Source of the DNA: Oopsacas minuta | Lineage: Eukaryota; Porifera; Hexactinellida; Lyssacinosida; Leucopsacidae | Direction: 5' to 3' | Length of the DNA: 64,000 nucleotides | NCBI GenBank assembly: GCA_024704765.1 | Contig: JAKMXF010000133.1 | Coordinates: 620,001-684,000 of the forward strand | In this document: positions 1 through 11,794 of the stretch, in pieces | Layout of the letters: each line of letters begins with the position of its first letter | How positions within the stretch are numbered: the first letter of the stretch is position 1 | Program-made: the position numbers and the translations under genes | Notes under the pieces: generated by a model | Told to the model about the DNA's origin: nothing | Databases searched by the model: none | The model's input: only the letters and a program-made list of their open reading frames with translations

Positions 1-1283
1 TCTTCTATATGATAGGAGGAAGTATTCAATTCTTAGTAATTATGAATAAACTCTTGTATGCCATAAGTATGGGTAACACTCATTAATTTATGCTATACTA
101 TACTATACTATACTCCAGAAGTTGTTACGTGGCATATTTTAGTTGCTGATAATTATCTACCGATGATATACTGGCCCAGTTGCACTTTTGCAAAAACATC
201 TAAGATAGTACGTAAAGTGTTGTTGATCAAATGATTATTCATAAATTATACAGATGTGCAATAGTAAGCAGGTAATATTGATCAAAACAACTTACTTTGA
301 TAAAATGTAATCCGCAAGTGAGCAGAATTCAAATATTTTAAAAGTTTAAAAGTATGGACAGCAAAATTGCAGAAGAGTAATGCACATTTATAAAATGCTT
401 GCTAGTAAAGACGAGCACAGGCATTGCTTCAAATTTATATTTCATATATTCTAAAGTAAACAAAGTTCGATTAGACCATCAAATTTCTCCAAATTGCAAG
501 ATTGCATTTTTTAATAAATTTAAATAATAAATCTAATAGTCATTAAAATGGCAATTGCAATTGTAGACTAAACTTTTAGAGCTGTGCTGCGTGAGTAGGA
601 AATTTGGAGTCTAAAGAAATGCACCAATGCATAAAAGTTGCTTAGTTCTAGAAGCATAAATGTCATTTTATCGCAGCAGAGTTTGTCAAATTACTGCTCC
701 TCCAGGAGGTCGGCACGCGGATAGATGAACTTTGAGTTTTAACAAGCTACAATATGATGTAGGAATAATTATCAAAAAGATGTACGTAATAGTAAATACA
801 CTATATCTTATACCCGATTGCTTAGACCTTAAGTAGCTAAGTGACCAACTAAATGCATAAGGAGCGCGCTCCATATAACCAGGGAGCTTACTTTTAAACT
901 TCCAACGGAGGGCTGACCTCCGTTTTGCGGCATGGAGGTGGAGCGAGTAACGGGAGTATACTCTCAAATTGAGAGGCACTAAATGCTCTACCCATATACA
1001 CATACATAGAGGATAAATTGAAAAACAAAAAACAAATAATATGAAAAATCTTGTATTCTTAATTCTATGAACCACAACTTAATTCTGCAACTTTTCCACA
1101 AACTAAGTGATTAGGTTGTAACATGCAGCTGTGCACGTGTTCATGTTGAAAGTATGATATGTAAATTGTGTACTAAAGTGTAACTGGATAAAATTATAGG
1201 AATAGTACTCCATTTCAATGGACCTTCCACTACTATTTAATGACTACAACTAGCCAATAATTCAAATATCGCTTATTAAAAAC
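1..1283. other. Upstream intergenic region, no gene recognised
   Basis: I see no supportable coding exon. There is a short (TATAC)n tract near 92-113 and an 8-bp hairpin near 904-924 (arms aacggagg and cctccgtt). A 129-codon open frame on the minus strand (686-1075) has no recognisable domain and an odd composition; I treat it as chance. Confidence 0.5.
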
Positions 1284-2746
1284 ATGGCAACACAGGTTAG
1301 TGTATATCGCTTCTAACGAAGTAAACTTAACCTGAAATACTAGGTTAATACTGTCCTCTCCCTCAAATAGGTATGCAGTTATGAGCAAGAAGATCTCTCA
1401 AGCACAACAGACGTAAGCAGTATTAAGTCAGAATGTCAATCTCCCCTTCCCAAACCTTCTAACCCATTCTCTATTGAAAATCTCCTTAAATTAGAGCCTA
1501 CATCTCCCTCAACACTACCAGGTGATGTTGAAGAGTCAGATGAGAAAGATAACAATAATAACCAACATAACAACTCTGTGGATTTAACAAACAACCAAGC
1601 AGCAATGCTATTTCACCAAGCACAACTACAGCATTACTGGGGGTACATGCTACTTAACAATATCATACGACAGCAAAGATCTGCCGAGCAAATTAAGACA
1701 GTATTCGTTGCAAGTCCTGTCCAGGTTGCAGCAGGGCTAAAAGCGCAGAAAGCAGCAATAAATAAGAGGTATCCCTCCAAAAAGAAATTTCAAAACTTGA
1801 CTTCAACTTTCAAAGCACCGGAGTCAAAAGGTGTGATATTTAATACTGTATTCATAGTGTACTGTGATATCTCGTTAATACGAACCACGGTTAATACGAA
1901 TTCCGGATTAGGAGAACAAATAATTACGCAAAATCAGGTCCCTCCAATTCAATTGGTATTACAGTCTAACCTCCAAAAACGGAATGACAGGGGCGAAAAA
2001 TGCTACCCCGTTACCCGTTTCATCGTCGTTTCTGCTTATTTGCCCGTTTGTGGCGGTTTCACCGTACTCAGGTAGTCAGGTTAATGCGAACTAAATTTGA
2101 TCGAGCGTTGTTGTTCGTATTAACGAGGTTCCACTGTATTTTCTTTATCACAATTATATCGTATGTATCTCAGGTATAAAGAGACATAATATAATCACTC
2201 CACTGACAGAGAAGAGAATCAAACTAGAACGTGAGTCTTATAATAGGAATTAATAATAATAAATACATTCTGTGTAATTATTCATTGTATCATATAGTTG
2301 ACATAGAAGATGCTAATTTACATTCTCAAAAGGAAAGTCGGAATATCACACGAGATGAGTACGAACAAAAGTGTTCCAAAGCACTTTCTCTTCTTCACAG
2401 AGAGTTCACTTCAATCCCAGACGCCTCCCTTACCAATAAAACTTTCCTGGAAATGGTAGACATTAACAAAGTACTGAATATATCCGCAATCGATCTTAAC
2501 AACATAATAGATGATGTAACATACACAGATCAAGAGAGAGCGTATATTCGTGAGCTGAGAAGAAAAGCTATGAACAAGAAAGCAGCAGAAGAATGCAGGA
2601 AACGAAAGAAAAACGAAGAACATAATTTGGAAGAAGAATTCTTAACTCTGAATAATCAGAGACGAGCCCTTATGGGACAGAAACAGAACTTAGCTAACGA
2701 AATAGCAGACTTCAAACAATCAGTTGGCATATTGCCTCCTGAGTGA
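1284..2746 (+). CDS. CNC-type bZIP transcription factor, four exons
   Basis: My model joins exons 1284-1295, 1371-1830, 2174-2230 and 2298-2746. All junctions are GT-AG and the frame stays open, giving about 325 residues. The last exon encodes a CNC-like pre-basic region followed by the basic region (IRELRRKAMNKKAAEECRKR) and a short leucine-rich coil, the layout of NRF/CNC bZIP proteins. These bind antioxidant/Maf-type DNA elements in the nucleus, usually as heterodimers with small Maf. Exon 2 is Ser/Pro/Asn-rich and holds NPFSIENLL, which resembles a short repressor or activation motif. Exon 1 codes for only four residues, so the start is less sure than the rest. Intron 2 (1831-2173) is filled by a MITE. 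The zipper is short, with about three heptads visible. Confidence 0.75.
1862..2136. mobile_element. MITE with TA target duplication inside bZIP intron 2
   Basis: The ends are inverted repeats. The right end read in reverse is CAGTGGAACCTCGTTAATAC and the left end holds CTCGTTAATACGAAC. Both are flanked by TA (1860-1861 and 2137-2138). The CAGT...ACTG ends and TA duplication fit a pogo/Tigger-type Tc1/mariner MITE. It occupies most of the intron. Confidence 0.75.
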
Positions 2747-3442
2747 ATCCCATGGACGACCTGTATACGCCCAATACGTATCGACGTATACATATCTGTC
2801 AATATACTACAGCTAGCTTATTGCAGACGCTGTGCTCCCGCAACTTGCTGATCTAATTGCAACCATATGCTAAACCTGTGAAGGGCCATCTATCCCACCG
2901 CGCAGCCGCATTCACTTCGCATAGTTATCGCATTTATAAATTTGTTTAATTCCATATGTTCTAAATTGTTTTAGATAGTTACAAGCTATAATGAATCATA
3001 TACGTACAGTATTAGTGTTATGACTAATAGTAATTGAGCGTAGATAGACGTTCAACTGACTGCTAGTGCCTTACTAGTTTCTAACCAAAAGGCAGCAGTA
3101 CAATGTATGGTAGCCATAAAAATCGCACAATATAAACCTACATTTGCGCAATTTTGAGCACATCAAATGAATTTTTTAGATCTAACCATGGAAAGTGGTT
3201 GAGTTATAAACAAAAACATTTGTAAAATGAATACACAATATGGTGTAAGCTTGTTCGTAAGCGGTTAATACATTACATTATAAATTAATAATATTATCTC
3301 TCAAAATAGGAAGAAGGGTATATTCACAAAAGTATAATTAACAATAAAAATATTGTTAAAAGAGATTAATACATATGATAAATGTAGTAAACAACACTCC
3401 AGAGAGTAATTAAATGACTAATAGTATTTACAAAGTTAAAAA

Positions 3443-3479
<37 letters not shown>

Positions 3480-3499
3480 GCACACGCTTAAACAACGAT
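2747..3499. other. Intergenic region with (TAA)n tract
   Basis: This stretch lies between convergent genes. It holds a TAA trinucleotide microsatellite at about 3445-3479, close to the SLC6 stop codon and so probably in its 3' UTR. I see nothing else. Confidence 0.6.
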
Positions 3500-5434
3500 T
3501 TAGCTCTCATCTGAGTGCTTCTCGCCCTCAACTAATCGCACTGAATCAGACACACCGACAAAATGATCCTCGTTAGAGTCATTTTTGATAGGGGTTGACC
3601 TCTTTCTTCGGAGAACGAAATTCTTCAAATCCCTGAGCCATTGTAACTTGAATTTCACACATAATATAATCGGTATTGGTAAGATAGTGCTAATAACGAT
3701 ACCAGCAGCTAACACGAATCCCCATGCGGGATAAGGAATAAGAAAATCCTTATATGCTCTGTATACAGTGTATTTGAGTGGATGAATGAAATCTATCACT
3801 AAACTTCCTATGAATATTACAATCATAATTGTTGGAGCCACAAATATCCACATTATTTGCCAGAAAAGTATCCACCATCTCTGAATAGATTTCCTCTCCA
3901 AGAACCTGGTCAATCGGTTTGTCTTACCTCCGTCTCCGATTTTATACGTAAGCAGCTTACGGACTCCATATACCCAAGCCACGCCCACAACCTCAAAGAA
4001 TACAACCAAAAATATCGAGAAGGAACCTGAGAATTGATCTAATAATTGAAATATGTAACCACCGTTACCAAACGCAAAGAAAATACTCAAAACTAAGAAT
4101 GCTAGACAAATGATCAGCGTCATCACAGGAGTAGGTAACTTATTAGCTTTTGGTATGACGTAAGCAGCCTGGACGACAGACTCTACAGCAGAAAATTGTG
4201 AATCTAATCCCAGTAGGATTAGCATTATGAAGAAGAGTATACTCCATAATGGACTCAATGGCATTTGTAGAAGTGCAGAGGCAAAAGCTACAAATATCAA
4301 TCCTGGGCCAGCTACTATATCTTTGACAGAGGTGCCTACCAGCTCAGCTTGATAACCTAGAATACTGAATACGATAATACTAGCGAATATTGACGTACCT
4401 GAGTTAACAAATGCCACGAATATTCCATCACCAATTACATTAGTATTCGGATCTAAATGAGAGGCAAGGATAATGTTACAACCTAATCCCAGCCCTAAAC
4501 TATAGAATATCTGAGTGCCTGCTTCTAACCAGACTTGAGGGTTGTACAGTTTCTCTGTGTCTGGTACGAATAGATGTTCCAGTCCTGTTCCCGCCCCGGG
4601 GAGCGTCACGGCTCTGAAGAACAGTATAACAAGGACTACGTAAGGGAATAGCACTGTAAAGTAAACAACTTTACCAGATGACTTTATCCCACGGAATGTA
4701 CATACATACAGTAATACCCAAGAACCTATTATGCATAAGAATAGTTTCCAATTGAACTGTCCAAAAGCTGCTAAATCGTCACTAGCCAATGTAACACTAG
4801 TGTAATAGAAAAAGTTAGAAGAAAAGTTCTTACAAGCCACCTGAGATAAAGAGAAGTTTGTTGTTGGAGCTGTCAGGTTTACACCGCAATATACATTACC
4901 CCAAGCAGGAGGGTCCTGGAATGAAGAGAATAGATAGAAGAAAGAATAAGATATCAACATATTGTAGTAGTATATGATAAATAATAGAGTTATAATTATG
5001 CTCCCTCCCACACCTCCTAGTGCTGGTACTAGTCTGTACATAGCTTGTAATGGGCCAATTTGAGCGACTTTACCCATCTGAAGCTCCATGAAGTATAGAG
5101 GGATTCCTAACACGAATAGCATGATGAGGTAAGGGAATAGAAAAGCTCCACCTCCATTCTTCTGACAATAATAAGAGAATCTCCATACATTTCCAACGCC
5201 TACAGCATAACCGATTAGTGATAGTACAAACTCAACACGATTACCCCACCGCTGGTCTTTAGGTCTCTCATTGATTAGTGTAGAGAGTGTCATGTTTGAC
5301 ATTGTACGAGATCGTGATAACAACGCGTCTGATGGTTTTTTAATAGAATTACTGATACCATTGCTATTGCCATTGCTATTGCTATTGCTACTGAGCACAG
5401 TGGGAGAAGGAGAGAAACGCTTCGGAGAATTCAT
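3500..5434 (-). CDS. SLC6-family Na+/Cl- dependent transporter, intronless
   Basis: The 644-residue single-exon frame has the full SLC6 layout: a Ser/Asn-rich cytoplasmic N-terminus of about 60 residues, 12 membrane segments and a basic C-terminal tail. TM1 carries GYAVGVGNVWRF followed by NGGGAFLFPY, the hallmark sodium and substrate site. The residue matching the monoamine-transporter aspartate is glycine, as in GABA, glycine and amino-acid carriers, so a carboxylate-bearing substrate is more likely than a monoamine (inference). The long loop between TM3 and TM4 has several N-glycosylation sites (NLT, NFS) and two cysteines able to form the usual disulfide. TM6 shows the unwound segment YSLGLGLGCN. 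It acts at the plasma membrane. Lack of introns is notable for an animal SLC6 gene. The exact substrate cannot be read from sequence. Confidence 0.93.
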   Translation of the reverse strand: MNSPKRFSPSPTVLSSNSNSNGNSNGISNSIKKPSDALLSRSRTMSNMTLSTLINERPKDQRWGNRVEFVLSLIGYAVGVGNVWRFSYYCQKNGGGAFLFPYLIMLFVLGIPLYFMELQMGKVAQIGPLQAMYRLVPALGGVGGSIIITLLFIIYYYNMLISYSFFYLFSSFQDPPAWGNVYCGVNLTAPTTNFSLSQVACKNFSSNFFYYTSVTLASDDLAAFGQFNWKLFLCIIGSWVLLYVCTFRGIKSSGKVVYFTVLFPYVVLVILFFRAVTLPGAGTGLEHLFVPDTEKLYNPQVWLEAGTQIFYSLGLGLGCNIILASHLDPNTNVIGDGIFVAFVNSGTSIFASIIVFSILGYQAELVGTSVKDIVAGPGLIFVAFASALLQMPLSPLWSILFFIMLILLGLDSQFSAVESVVQAAYVIPKANKLPTPVMTLIICLAFLVLSIFFAFGNGGYIFQLLDQFSGSFSIFLVVFFEVVGVAWVYGVRKLLTYKIGDGGKTNRLTRFLERKSIQRWWILFWQIMWIFVAPTIMIVIFIGSLVIDFIHPLKYTVYRAYKDFLIPYPAWGFVLAAGIVISTILPIPIILCVKFKLQWLRDLKNFVLRRKRSTPIKNDSNEDHFVGVSDSVRLVEGEKHSDES

Positions 5435-6828
5435 GACTTAGTTTTATAAAAGTGAGTTGAATAAGAAACCTGTATGTGTTAAGAATTGTGTTAAGAATTG
5501 TATGTAATAATTGTAATTATGCTATAAAACTGAATTGAATTCAAATTCTAAAGTAAAATCTTCAAACCAGTTTATATAAATGTATATTGGAGAGGTAGTA
5601 ACAGAGTTAATAAGTCATTAGAAAAATATCTGACTATTTGCGTACTAATTGAACTGTTCTTCTAACAAGTAGCGTATGCTAGGCTTCGTAAAAAGATATC
5701 TTGATGAAGGAAGCATTATCATGGCACAATAGAGGTTAGATAATAATAAGATGCATACTATGAATCAATTAGTACTTACATGAATTTTAAATGTATTAGC
5801 TAACATATTTTGTCATATGGTATTTTGGATGACTTTATTCTAAGCAAGACGATATATACGTATTGGTAATGTATAAGATATCTCTCTGGAGTATCACATA
5901 TATCACGAGAATAAAGTATTATGGCGTAGGGTAGTATTTCAGAGTTTAAATAACTACCAACAGTAACATGCATTTTTGTCAGTATAATATGATAATATAT
6001 TCAGGAGTTCATGGCTATTACGTAGTTACGTAATCTATATTATTAAATCTTAATTGTTGTCTGTTTGAATATCGAATGTTTGTTTGGTTTAGTCATTTTT
6101 TCCAACAGATAGTCTGTCGCAAAGATTTTGGCACAGTATATTAAGCAAAAATTGGGCTACTTCACCGATCGGAACAGTTATTTCTTGAAATTTTGGACAA
6201 ATGGCTACAACTATGTAGACATTCGGTTACAATTAGTGTATGTAAGTATCTTGCGATTTCCAATGCATAAATACAGTAGAGGGAAACAATCATATTCAAC
6301 AATCTAGATGTCTAAATTGTCAATTCAGTAAGTTAAGGAAGCCAAAAATCCATGTGGCCAAATTCCATGCAGAAAAATTCTATATAAGAACAGGATAGGG
6401 TTGGTGTGAGTAACGTATATAGATATAATAAGAGATTAGTTATAATTATGATTTTTTGTCAGTTTCTTAGATTTATGGTATTATCATCATCTGTTTGAAT
6501 CAGAAGACAAATCTACAATCGACATAGAGATTGATTGTGAACCAATAACGCCCCCATACAATTTGTATTCTTACACCGACTACAAGTTTGAGAGAAATTT
6601 TGTGCAACTGTTGAAAACATAAACAATAGACTTTACAAGTACACAACATTCCTAAGCACAAATATATTGAATGTTGTGTATGTTAAAAGAAGTTAGAAAA
6701 ACAATCAATATTTATATCAAACCTAAATTATTAGAATCCTATGAGGCAACAGTATAAGTATATAAGTGACCTGACCATAAATGCCATTTTCTGAGTGTCT
6801 ACAGGCCTGACAAAATATTAAGAAACGC
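5435..6828. other. Intergenic region between divergent genes, possible Helitron start
   Basis: This 1.4 kb spacer separates the SLC6 gene (-) from the TAF6L-like gene (+) and should hold both promoters. At 6034 it carries TCTATATTATTAAAT preceded by A, identical over 15 bases to the left end of the Helitron-like element at 40982. I could not find a matching right end. No other structure is evident. Confidence 0.4.
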
Positions 6829-8492
6829 ATGGATTCAAGTGTAACACCAGAAAAAAGTGAAAAGAGTGAGAATACCGTGAAAGCTAAAAATACTCCAAAA
6901 CCAACCAAAACATCTCAATCTCAAACGTATAGTAATCGAAAGAAGTCAGAAAAACAGGTTTCCACAAGTCTAAAGTCTCTTACAACTACTGGAGTGGTTG
7001 CAAATTGTTGTCAGCGAATAAACATCAAACCGCTATCTTCTGAGATAGCAGCACAATTGGCAGAAGATACAGAACATCGTATGAGAGAGCTGATAGAGTT
7101 AGCTAAACAGTTTATGCTACATTCAAACCGTACTAAACTGTTAGTAGATGATATAACAAGAGCATCTATTCATAGCAATGCAGAGATAGATACACTCCCA
7201 TTTAGTTTATCATTTCTAAACTCTACTCAGGATGTTGATATCAACCTTGAAGAGGTGTTGGCGAAAGAAGAACGATCTAGCACAACGAAAGAAGGAGTTG
7301 CGGGTTGTAGTTGGCTTGTATTAGAAGGCAATGTGATGGATGGCAAGAAGAATAGAGGGACACAAGTTACAACAACTGTATCATCAGGAAGAACAGCCAA
7401 AAATAGAGATAATATTCATTTATTCATTTCAAGTATATTCTCAGAAGATAGCGAGACAAGAGAATTTACTCTTTCACAATTGGCTACTACTACCTGGGTC
7501 AACAGGATACTTGTTGAAATTATACATATACTATGTGACGTCATCACAAGTGAGACAGCTGGGAGGTTCAGATCATTTGCATTGGAAGCTGTGAAAAATA
7601 TTTTAACTAACAAGAAGATATTCATTGAGCCACATTTATTAACACTAACTACAAGCATGAAATCACTCCTATTTATAGACAAGCCTTCTCACTTCAAACC
7701 TAACAGAGAATTACTACAGAGGATTGCTCTTACAAATTTGCTTTATCTACACAAGGAACATGCCACACCTTATAACAGTCTAGAGGGACAATTGGAGAAA
7801 GAAGCTTCAAGATTGATAAACAGTATTAAAACACATCCAATCAATTTATACGGGCATTACTTGTAGCTTTTGAAATCGGAGGCGAATTGATTGAAAATTG
7901 TGTGATGCCAAAGTTAGATGTTATTTTTGAAAATTCTAATCAAAGTTTGTTTGGTAAACAAACTCAATTCTCGCTTTACTTATCTCTACTGATAATCTAC
8001 CAGCTATCTAATACAGCTGCTCTATATCTGTGTAGCATAGCAGATAAATGCAATCTATTAGAATTGTATGTGGATTGTGCTGAGAAATTCGGGGAAATTT
8101 TTACAATACAATGCCTTTCTTATCAATTCAAAGGACCTTACTTGAAAATAGTTGGAAAGAAAAAGCAAACTCAAACGTATACAGGTGTAGGGAAGATGGA
8201 TGAGAGGGATTTAGAGAAATTAATGTATCTGACTAACTTACCTACGCCGGAAGGATCTTCACCTAATCCTACATGTTCAGCACATACGCCACACACAGAG
8301 ATATCTCATAATGTATTCAAGGAAGGAGACAAGATACAGTTTAAAATACAAACTAAACAGAGACAAGTTGCTAAACCGATGGATCTTGAGAATACCAAAT
8401 TAGAACACTCAGATGTTAATACGAATTTCAAGACAAGAGGTATAGAGCAATCTCGATTAGATATCAGCTGTGACTTGAGAACTGTATTCTGA
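6829..8492 (+). CDS. TAF6L: TAF6/TAF6L-family histone-fold and HEAT protein, one frameshift
   Basis: A basic, Ser/Thr/Lys-rich N-terminus of about 60 residues precedes a TAF6-type histone fold (residues about 62-112; LAEDTEHRMRELIELAKQFM then a DDITRA-like end). An all-helical segment matching the TAF6 C-terminal HEAT region follows. The first frame ends at 7866. The next frame, open from the 7840s to 8492, continues the domain with ALLVAFEIGGELIENCVMPK, matching the family segment that begins Tyr-Gly-Ala-Leu. One missing G in the run at 7852-7854 explains the break exactly. A sequencing or assembly error is the simplest reading; a recent pseudogene is the alternative. The fold resembles TAF6L slightly more than TAF6. 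The product would be a nuclear component of SAGA or TFIID. Length would be about 555 residues against 620-680 in vertebrates. Confidence 0.78.
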
Positions 8493-9044
8493 TTTAAATT
8501 ATCATTTTAATAAATGGATTTGTATCGTTTGAAAATTTGGGGTAATCAGATATCAAAGTATCCAAAATATATACATACGACAATGTAACTTTCTAAGACA
8601 GGTACATAACGGTTTATGAAGGACATGCTTGTGCGAGTATAGACTGCAAAAACGTGTGTTTATGTCATGAGGCCAATATGCTCTTAGCCGGCATTGGCAT
8701 TAACTGTGAATTATATAAATATAATATTGTAGGTAATTCCGATTTCAGGGTACAGTGAGACCTGCACAAACCGACACTTGTAGAGACATGAAAATTTGTA
8801 GGATTATTATTACAGGTATTGGTTTATATAGGTTCCATCGTATGAAATTTAATCACTGCTCTAAAGCGTATGTGTGTATTAGTATGTGTTAATATTATTT
8901 TGCGTCCTCATTTACCGTATTAATATAAAATAACACTATCTAATGAGTACACATGTACACGTATAAATTATGCATAAAAATATCAGTACGTATTCAGAAA
9001 TATTGAATGCTGACCCCAGAATAATAGATTCTAAAAGTAGAATT
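8493..9044. other. Intergenic region with MITE
   Basis: This stretch lies between convergent TAF6L-like and HMG-CoA synthase genes. It contains the small MITE described at 8753-8840. The rest is AT-rich and featureless. Confidence 0.5.
8753..8840. mobile_element. Short TA-flanked MITE (Tc1/pogo-like)
   Basis: The left end reads CAGTGAGACCTGCACAAACC. The right end in reverse reads CGATGGAACCTATATAAACC. TA lies on both sides. The inverted repeats are imperfect, so the copy is old. Confidence 0.5.
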
Positions 9045-11107
9045 CTAACTAGCAGGAACTCTATTGTAATAACGTCTGTGTTTCTCATCACAATTCTCCA
9101 AATAGTAAGTACCCGGGTAGAGAGAGGATAGGTCTGATACAGGGGTATAAGAGGGTAAATGGTGTGTAGTCTCTCTCAGTTTTAGTACACCTTCAAAATC
9201 TTTCGGAAGTAATTGAGTCCTGGATTGTAACTTCTCTGGTAGAGATTTGTGGCGATTTATAAGTTTCTCTAAACTGAATTTACTGCCTTGATTCAATTGA
9301 CAACGGATTCCATACATAGAAGCTGCTAGACCAGATCCGTAAGAGAATAGAACTAGCTGCTTAGTGTTCAGTTCTTCTGCAGTAACACTATTAGACAATT
9401 ACAAGTGTCACTAAATAGTCTATTCTGCTGTATTAATTAACGGATTTGACTATATACTTACCCTGTCAGAAGAGAAGCAATTCCTCCATAGACAGATCCT
9501 GTATATATATTACCTACTTCTCTAGCTACTAATAGGGTAGGATCTGTCTTAAAAGTAAAAATATTCTTACTCAACTTTTTGAACTTCTCCATTACTTCTC
9601 TATTTTCATAAGTCTCGTGAAGCGTCATGTCTCTATGTAGGAATAAATATGAAGGGTTAGAATACCAGGGTTGCCAGATGATATACCAATTACGTAACAT
9701 AAGTAACAAAATACAACTCACTTAAACAAGTCACAGCCAGCATACTTCCCAGTCTCACTGGTATCAGGATCTTGTTCAGTTAGCAGATCATTGAACATCA
9801 TTCTAGCTATAGACTTCTGTACTAGTTTAGTGAATGGAGAGTGAAATAGGTAATAATCTCCTGTCTCAAGAGAGAAATCAGAATCGTATTTAGATCTGTA
9901 CTTATCCCTGTATCCAGCATAACAGGTATCTAGAGAGCGTAGGAAACACTGAATAGACAGCTTACCATCTACTATAGGATATTCTGAGCTCAGGTTAGGC
10001 TTGTAGAAGTCATAAACATGTTCCATATGAGTATATCTTACACCTGGAGATGAGGAATATATATAGATTTACTTATTTAATGAAAAGAAGTTTTGACAAC
10101 TACAGTCACCTCCCGTATATGGAAAACGGATATATTGAATACGTTCTTTTATCAAATTTCTGACAGTGTACAAATTTGACCCCAAACCGTCAAAGTAACG
10201 TATATTTCCCCGATTATATCAAAGTAATTCCCGTGGTTCATTGAGCTTCGATATAACCGGAGTTGACTGTATATTACAAATATATATTTATACTACATAC
10301 AGTCAGGGTAGCTTATTGAGAACCCCTACGGGGTCCTACAAATCACATGGGAATGATTTTATTAGGCTAGCGACTTGATAATAAGCAGGCCCATAATAAC
10401 CGATCCTGTTTGTACGTATTATTTCAACATATAAAGCGATAAGGTAGCTTAACTCACCTCTGTCTATCACTAGAGGCGCATGAGGTCCAATCAACATTGC
10501 AACAGCTCCAGCACCTCCTGTTGGTCTAGCGTTTCCTTCAGCATACACAGCTATATCTCCAGCTACAACTATAGCATACCTACCTAGATGATAGAAAGAA
10601 TAGCCAAATAAAATATAGTGTTAAAAATGACTCCCTCTCTTACTTACCATCCCAAGCACTACTCTCCACCCAAGCTAGTGCATTGAACATTCCCTGTGTA
10701 GCTCCGAAACAAGCATTAGTGGTATCTAATCCTTCAATATTAGAATTTCCTGCATCTGTAAATAACTGCATTAGAACACTTTTAGTTGACTTAGACTTAT
10801 CAACAATTGTCTCAGTGCCTACTTCCAGCCAGCCTACCTCAGCTGGAGATACATTGTAGCTCTCCAGTAAATTATGCACAACTGTCAACGCGAGGCTATT
10901 TATATCCTCCAGGTCATTACAGAATCCCATATGTGATTGTCCCAGTCCGATGGTATACTTCCCAGTATCAACTTCATCATGCTTCTCTAGTGCCTCCTGA
11001 CTCACTGAGAGTTTAGGAATATAAATTTCCAGAGCCAGAATTCCTACGTCATCAGGCCAGGTACCTGTTGAGTGTTTGTTACTCATTTCTTCAATAGAAT
11101 GTGCCAT
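9045..11107 (-). CDS. HMGCS: Hydroxymethylglutaryl-CoA synthase, five exons
   Basis: Exons on the minus strand are 11107-10648, 10583-10458, 10043-9722, 9632-9462 and 9387-9045. All junctions are GT-AG and in phase, giving 473 residues. The enzyme condenses acetyl-CoA with acetoacetyl-CoA to HMG-CoA, the second step of the mevalonate pathway. The catalytic cysteine lies in TTNACFGAT (exon 1). [16 protein letters not shown] spans the first junction. The [16 protein letters not shown] loop, HVYDFYKP with the active-site histidine region, [11 protein letters not shown] and FSYGSGLAA are all present. The C-terminus ends EKHRRYYNR as in the cytosolic enzyme. Length is close to the cytosolic animal form (about 520, here with a shorter C-terminus). 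Intron 2 (414 bp) holds a MITE; the other introns are 64-89 bp. Confidence 0.95.
10103..10269. mobile_element. MITE in HMGCS intron 2 (CAGTcAACTCC family)
   Basis: It is flanked by TA (10101-10102 and 10270-10271). The left end is CAGTCACCTCCCGTATAT and the right end in reverse is CAGTCAACTCCGGTTATATC. The same family recurs at 23609, 56956 and 58472. Confidence 0.75.
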
Positions 11108-11134
11108 AGTATAAACTTGCGTAATATTGTTCAA

Positions 11135-11794
11135 GGAAATTTGTTGTGTATTTATTGAATGTCAGATAACATCATCATATTATGAGCACGCTATACTACA
11201 TCACACCACTGTCTATTGCCTATATCTAAGCCTGACGTTAAACTATGGATCAATTTCAATCAGTATAGTTAATAGTTTTAGACTCGAGACTCGAGTCTAG
11301 ACTCAGTAAGTTTCTCAACCATTCACGAACTGTGGTAGACTTTTATATTAGAAAATTTTGAGAATATTTACCTCGTATGAAATGGTAGCTATTCTATAAT
11401 TTAATTAATTTTGGTATTATCATGTAACAGATTATAGAAAATTCAAAACGTTTAAAGCAAAAAATCTAATATTACAATCTGTGCCGATAGCATACAGCTT
11501 AAAGTACGTAATAGTATATGAAATGAATTTTATAGTGCCACTTTAGATAATTCAATTTATGTACTATGCTGTCCGCATAGTAGTAATTTTAGATTTTCTA
11601 GAATATTTGATGATTGATCTAATAAAAGATTGCGAACTTTTCGACTGCATATCTTGGGAAAATTTATTGTTAACATTATTCCCTTCTAGGAATAAAGCTG
11701 GACATGACAAAATTATAAATTGAGAAATCTCGTATAATCATTTACAACTACTCACAAGATTGCATGTTACATCTATCATAATTAGAAATTCAAA
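11135..11794. other. Intergenic region
   Basis: An AT-rich spacer with a short near-palindrome at about 11282-11298 (gactcgagactcgagtc). I see no gene. Confidence 0.5.

Noticed and set aside
686-1075. 129-codon minus-strand open frame near the left edge
   Set aside because: No domain, no paralogue, odd composition rich in aromatic residues and no splice context; likely chance.
6034-6100. Helitron left end upstream of the TAF6L-like gene
   Set aside because: It shares 15 bases with 40982, but I could not locate a right end, so no element is claimed.
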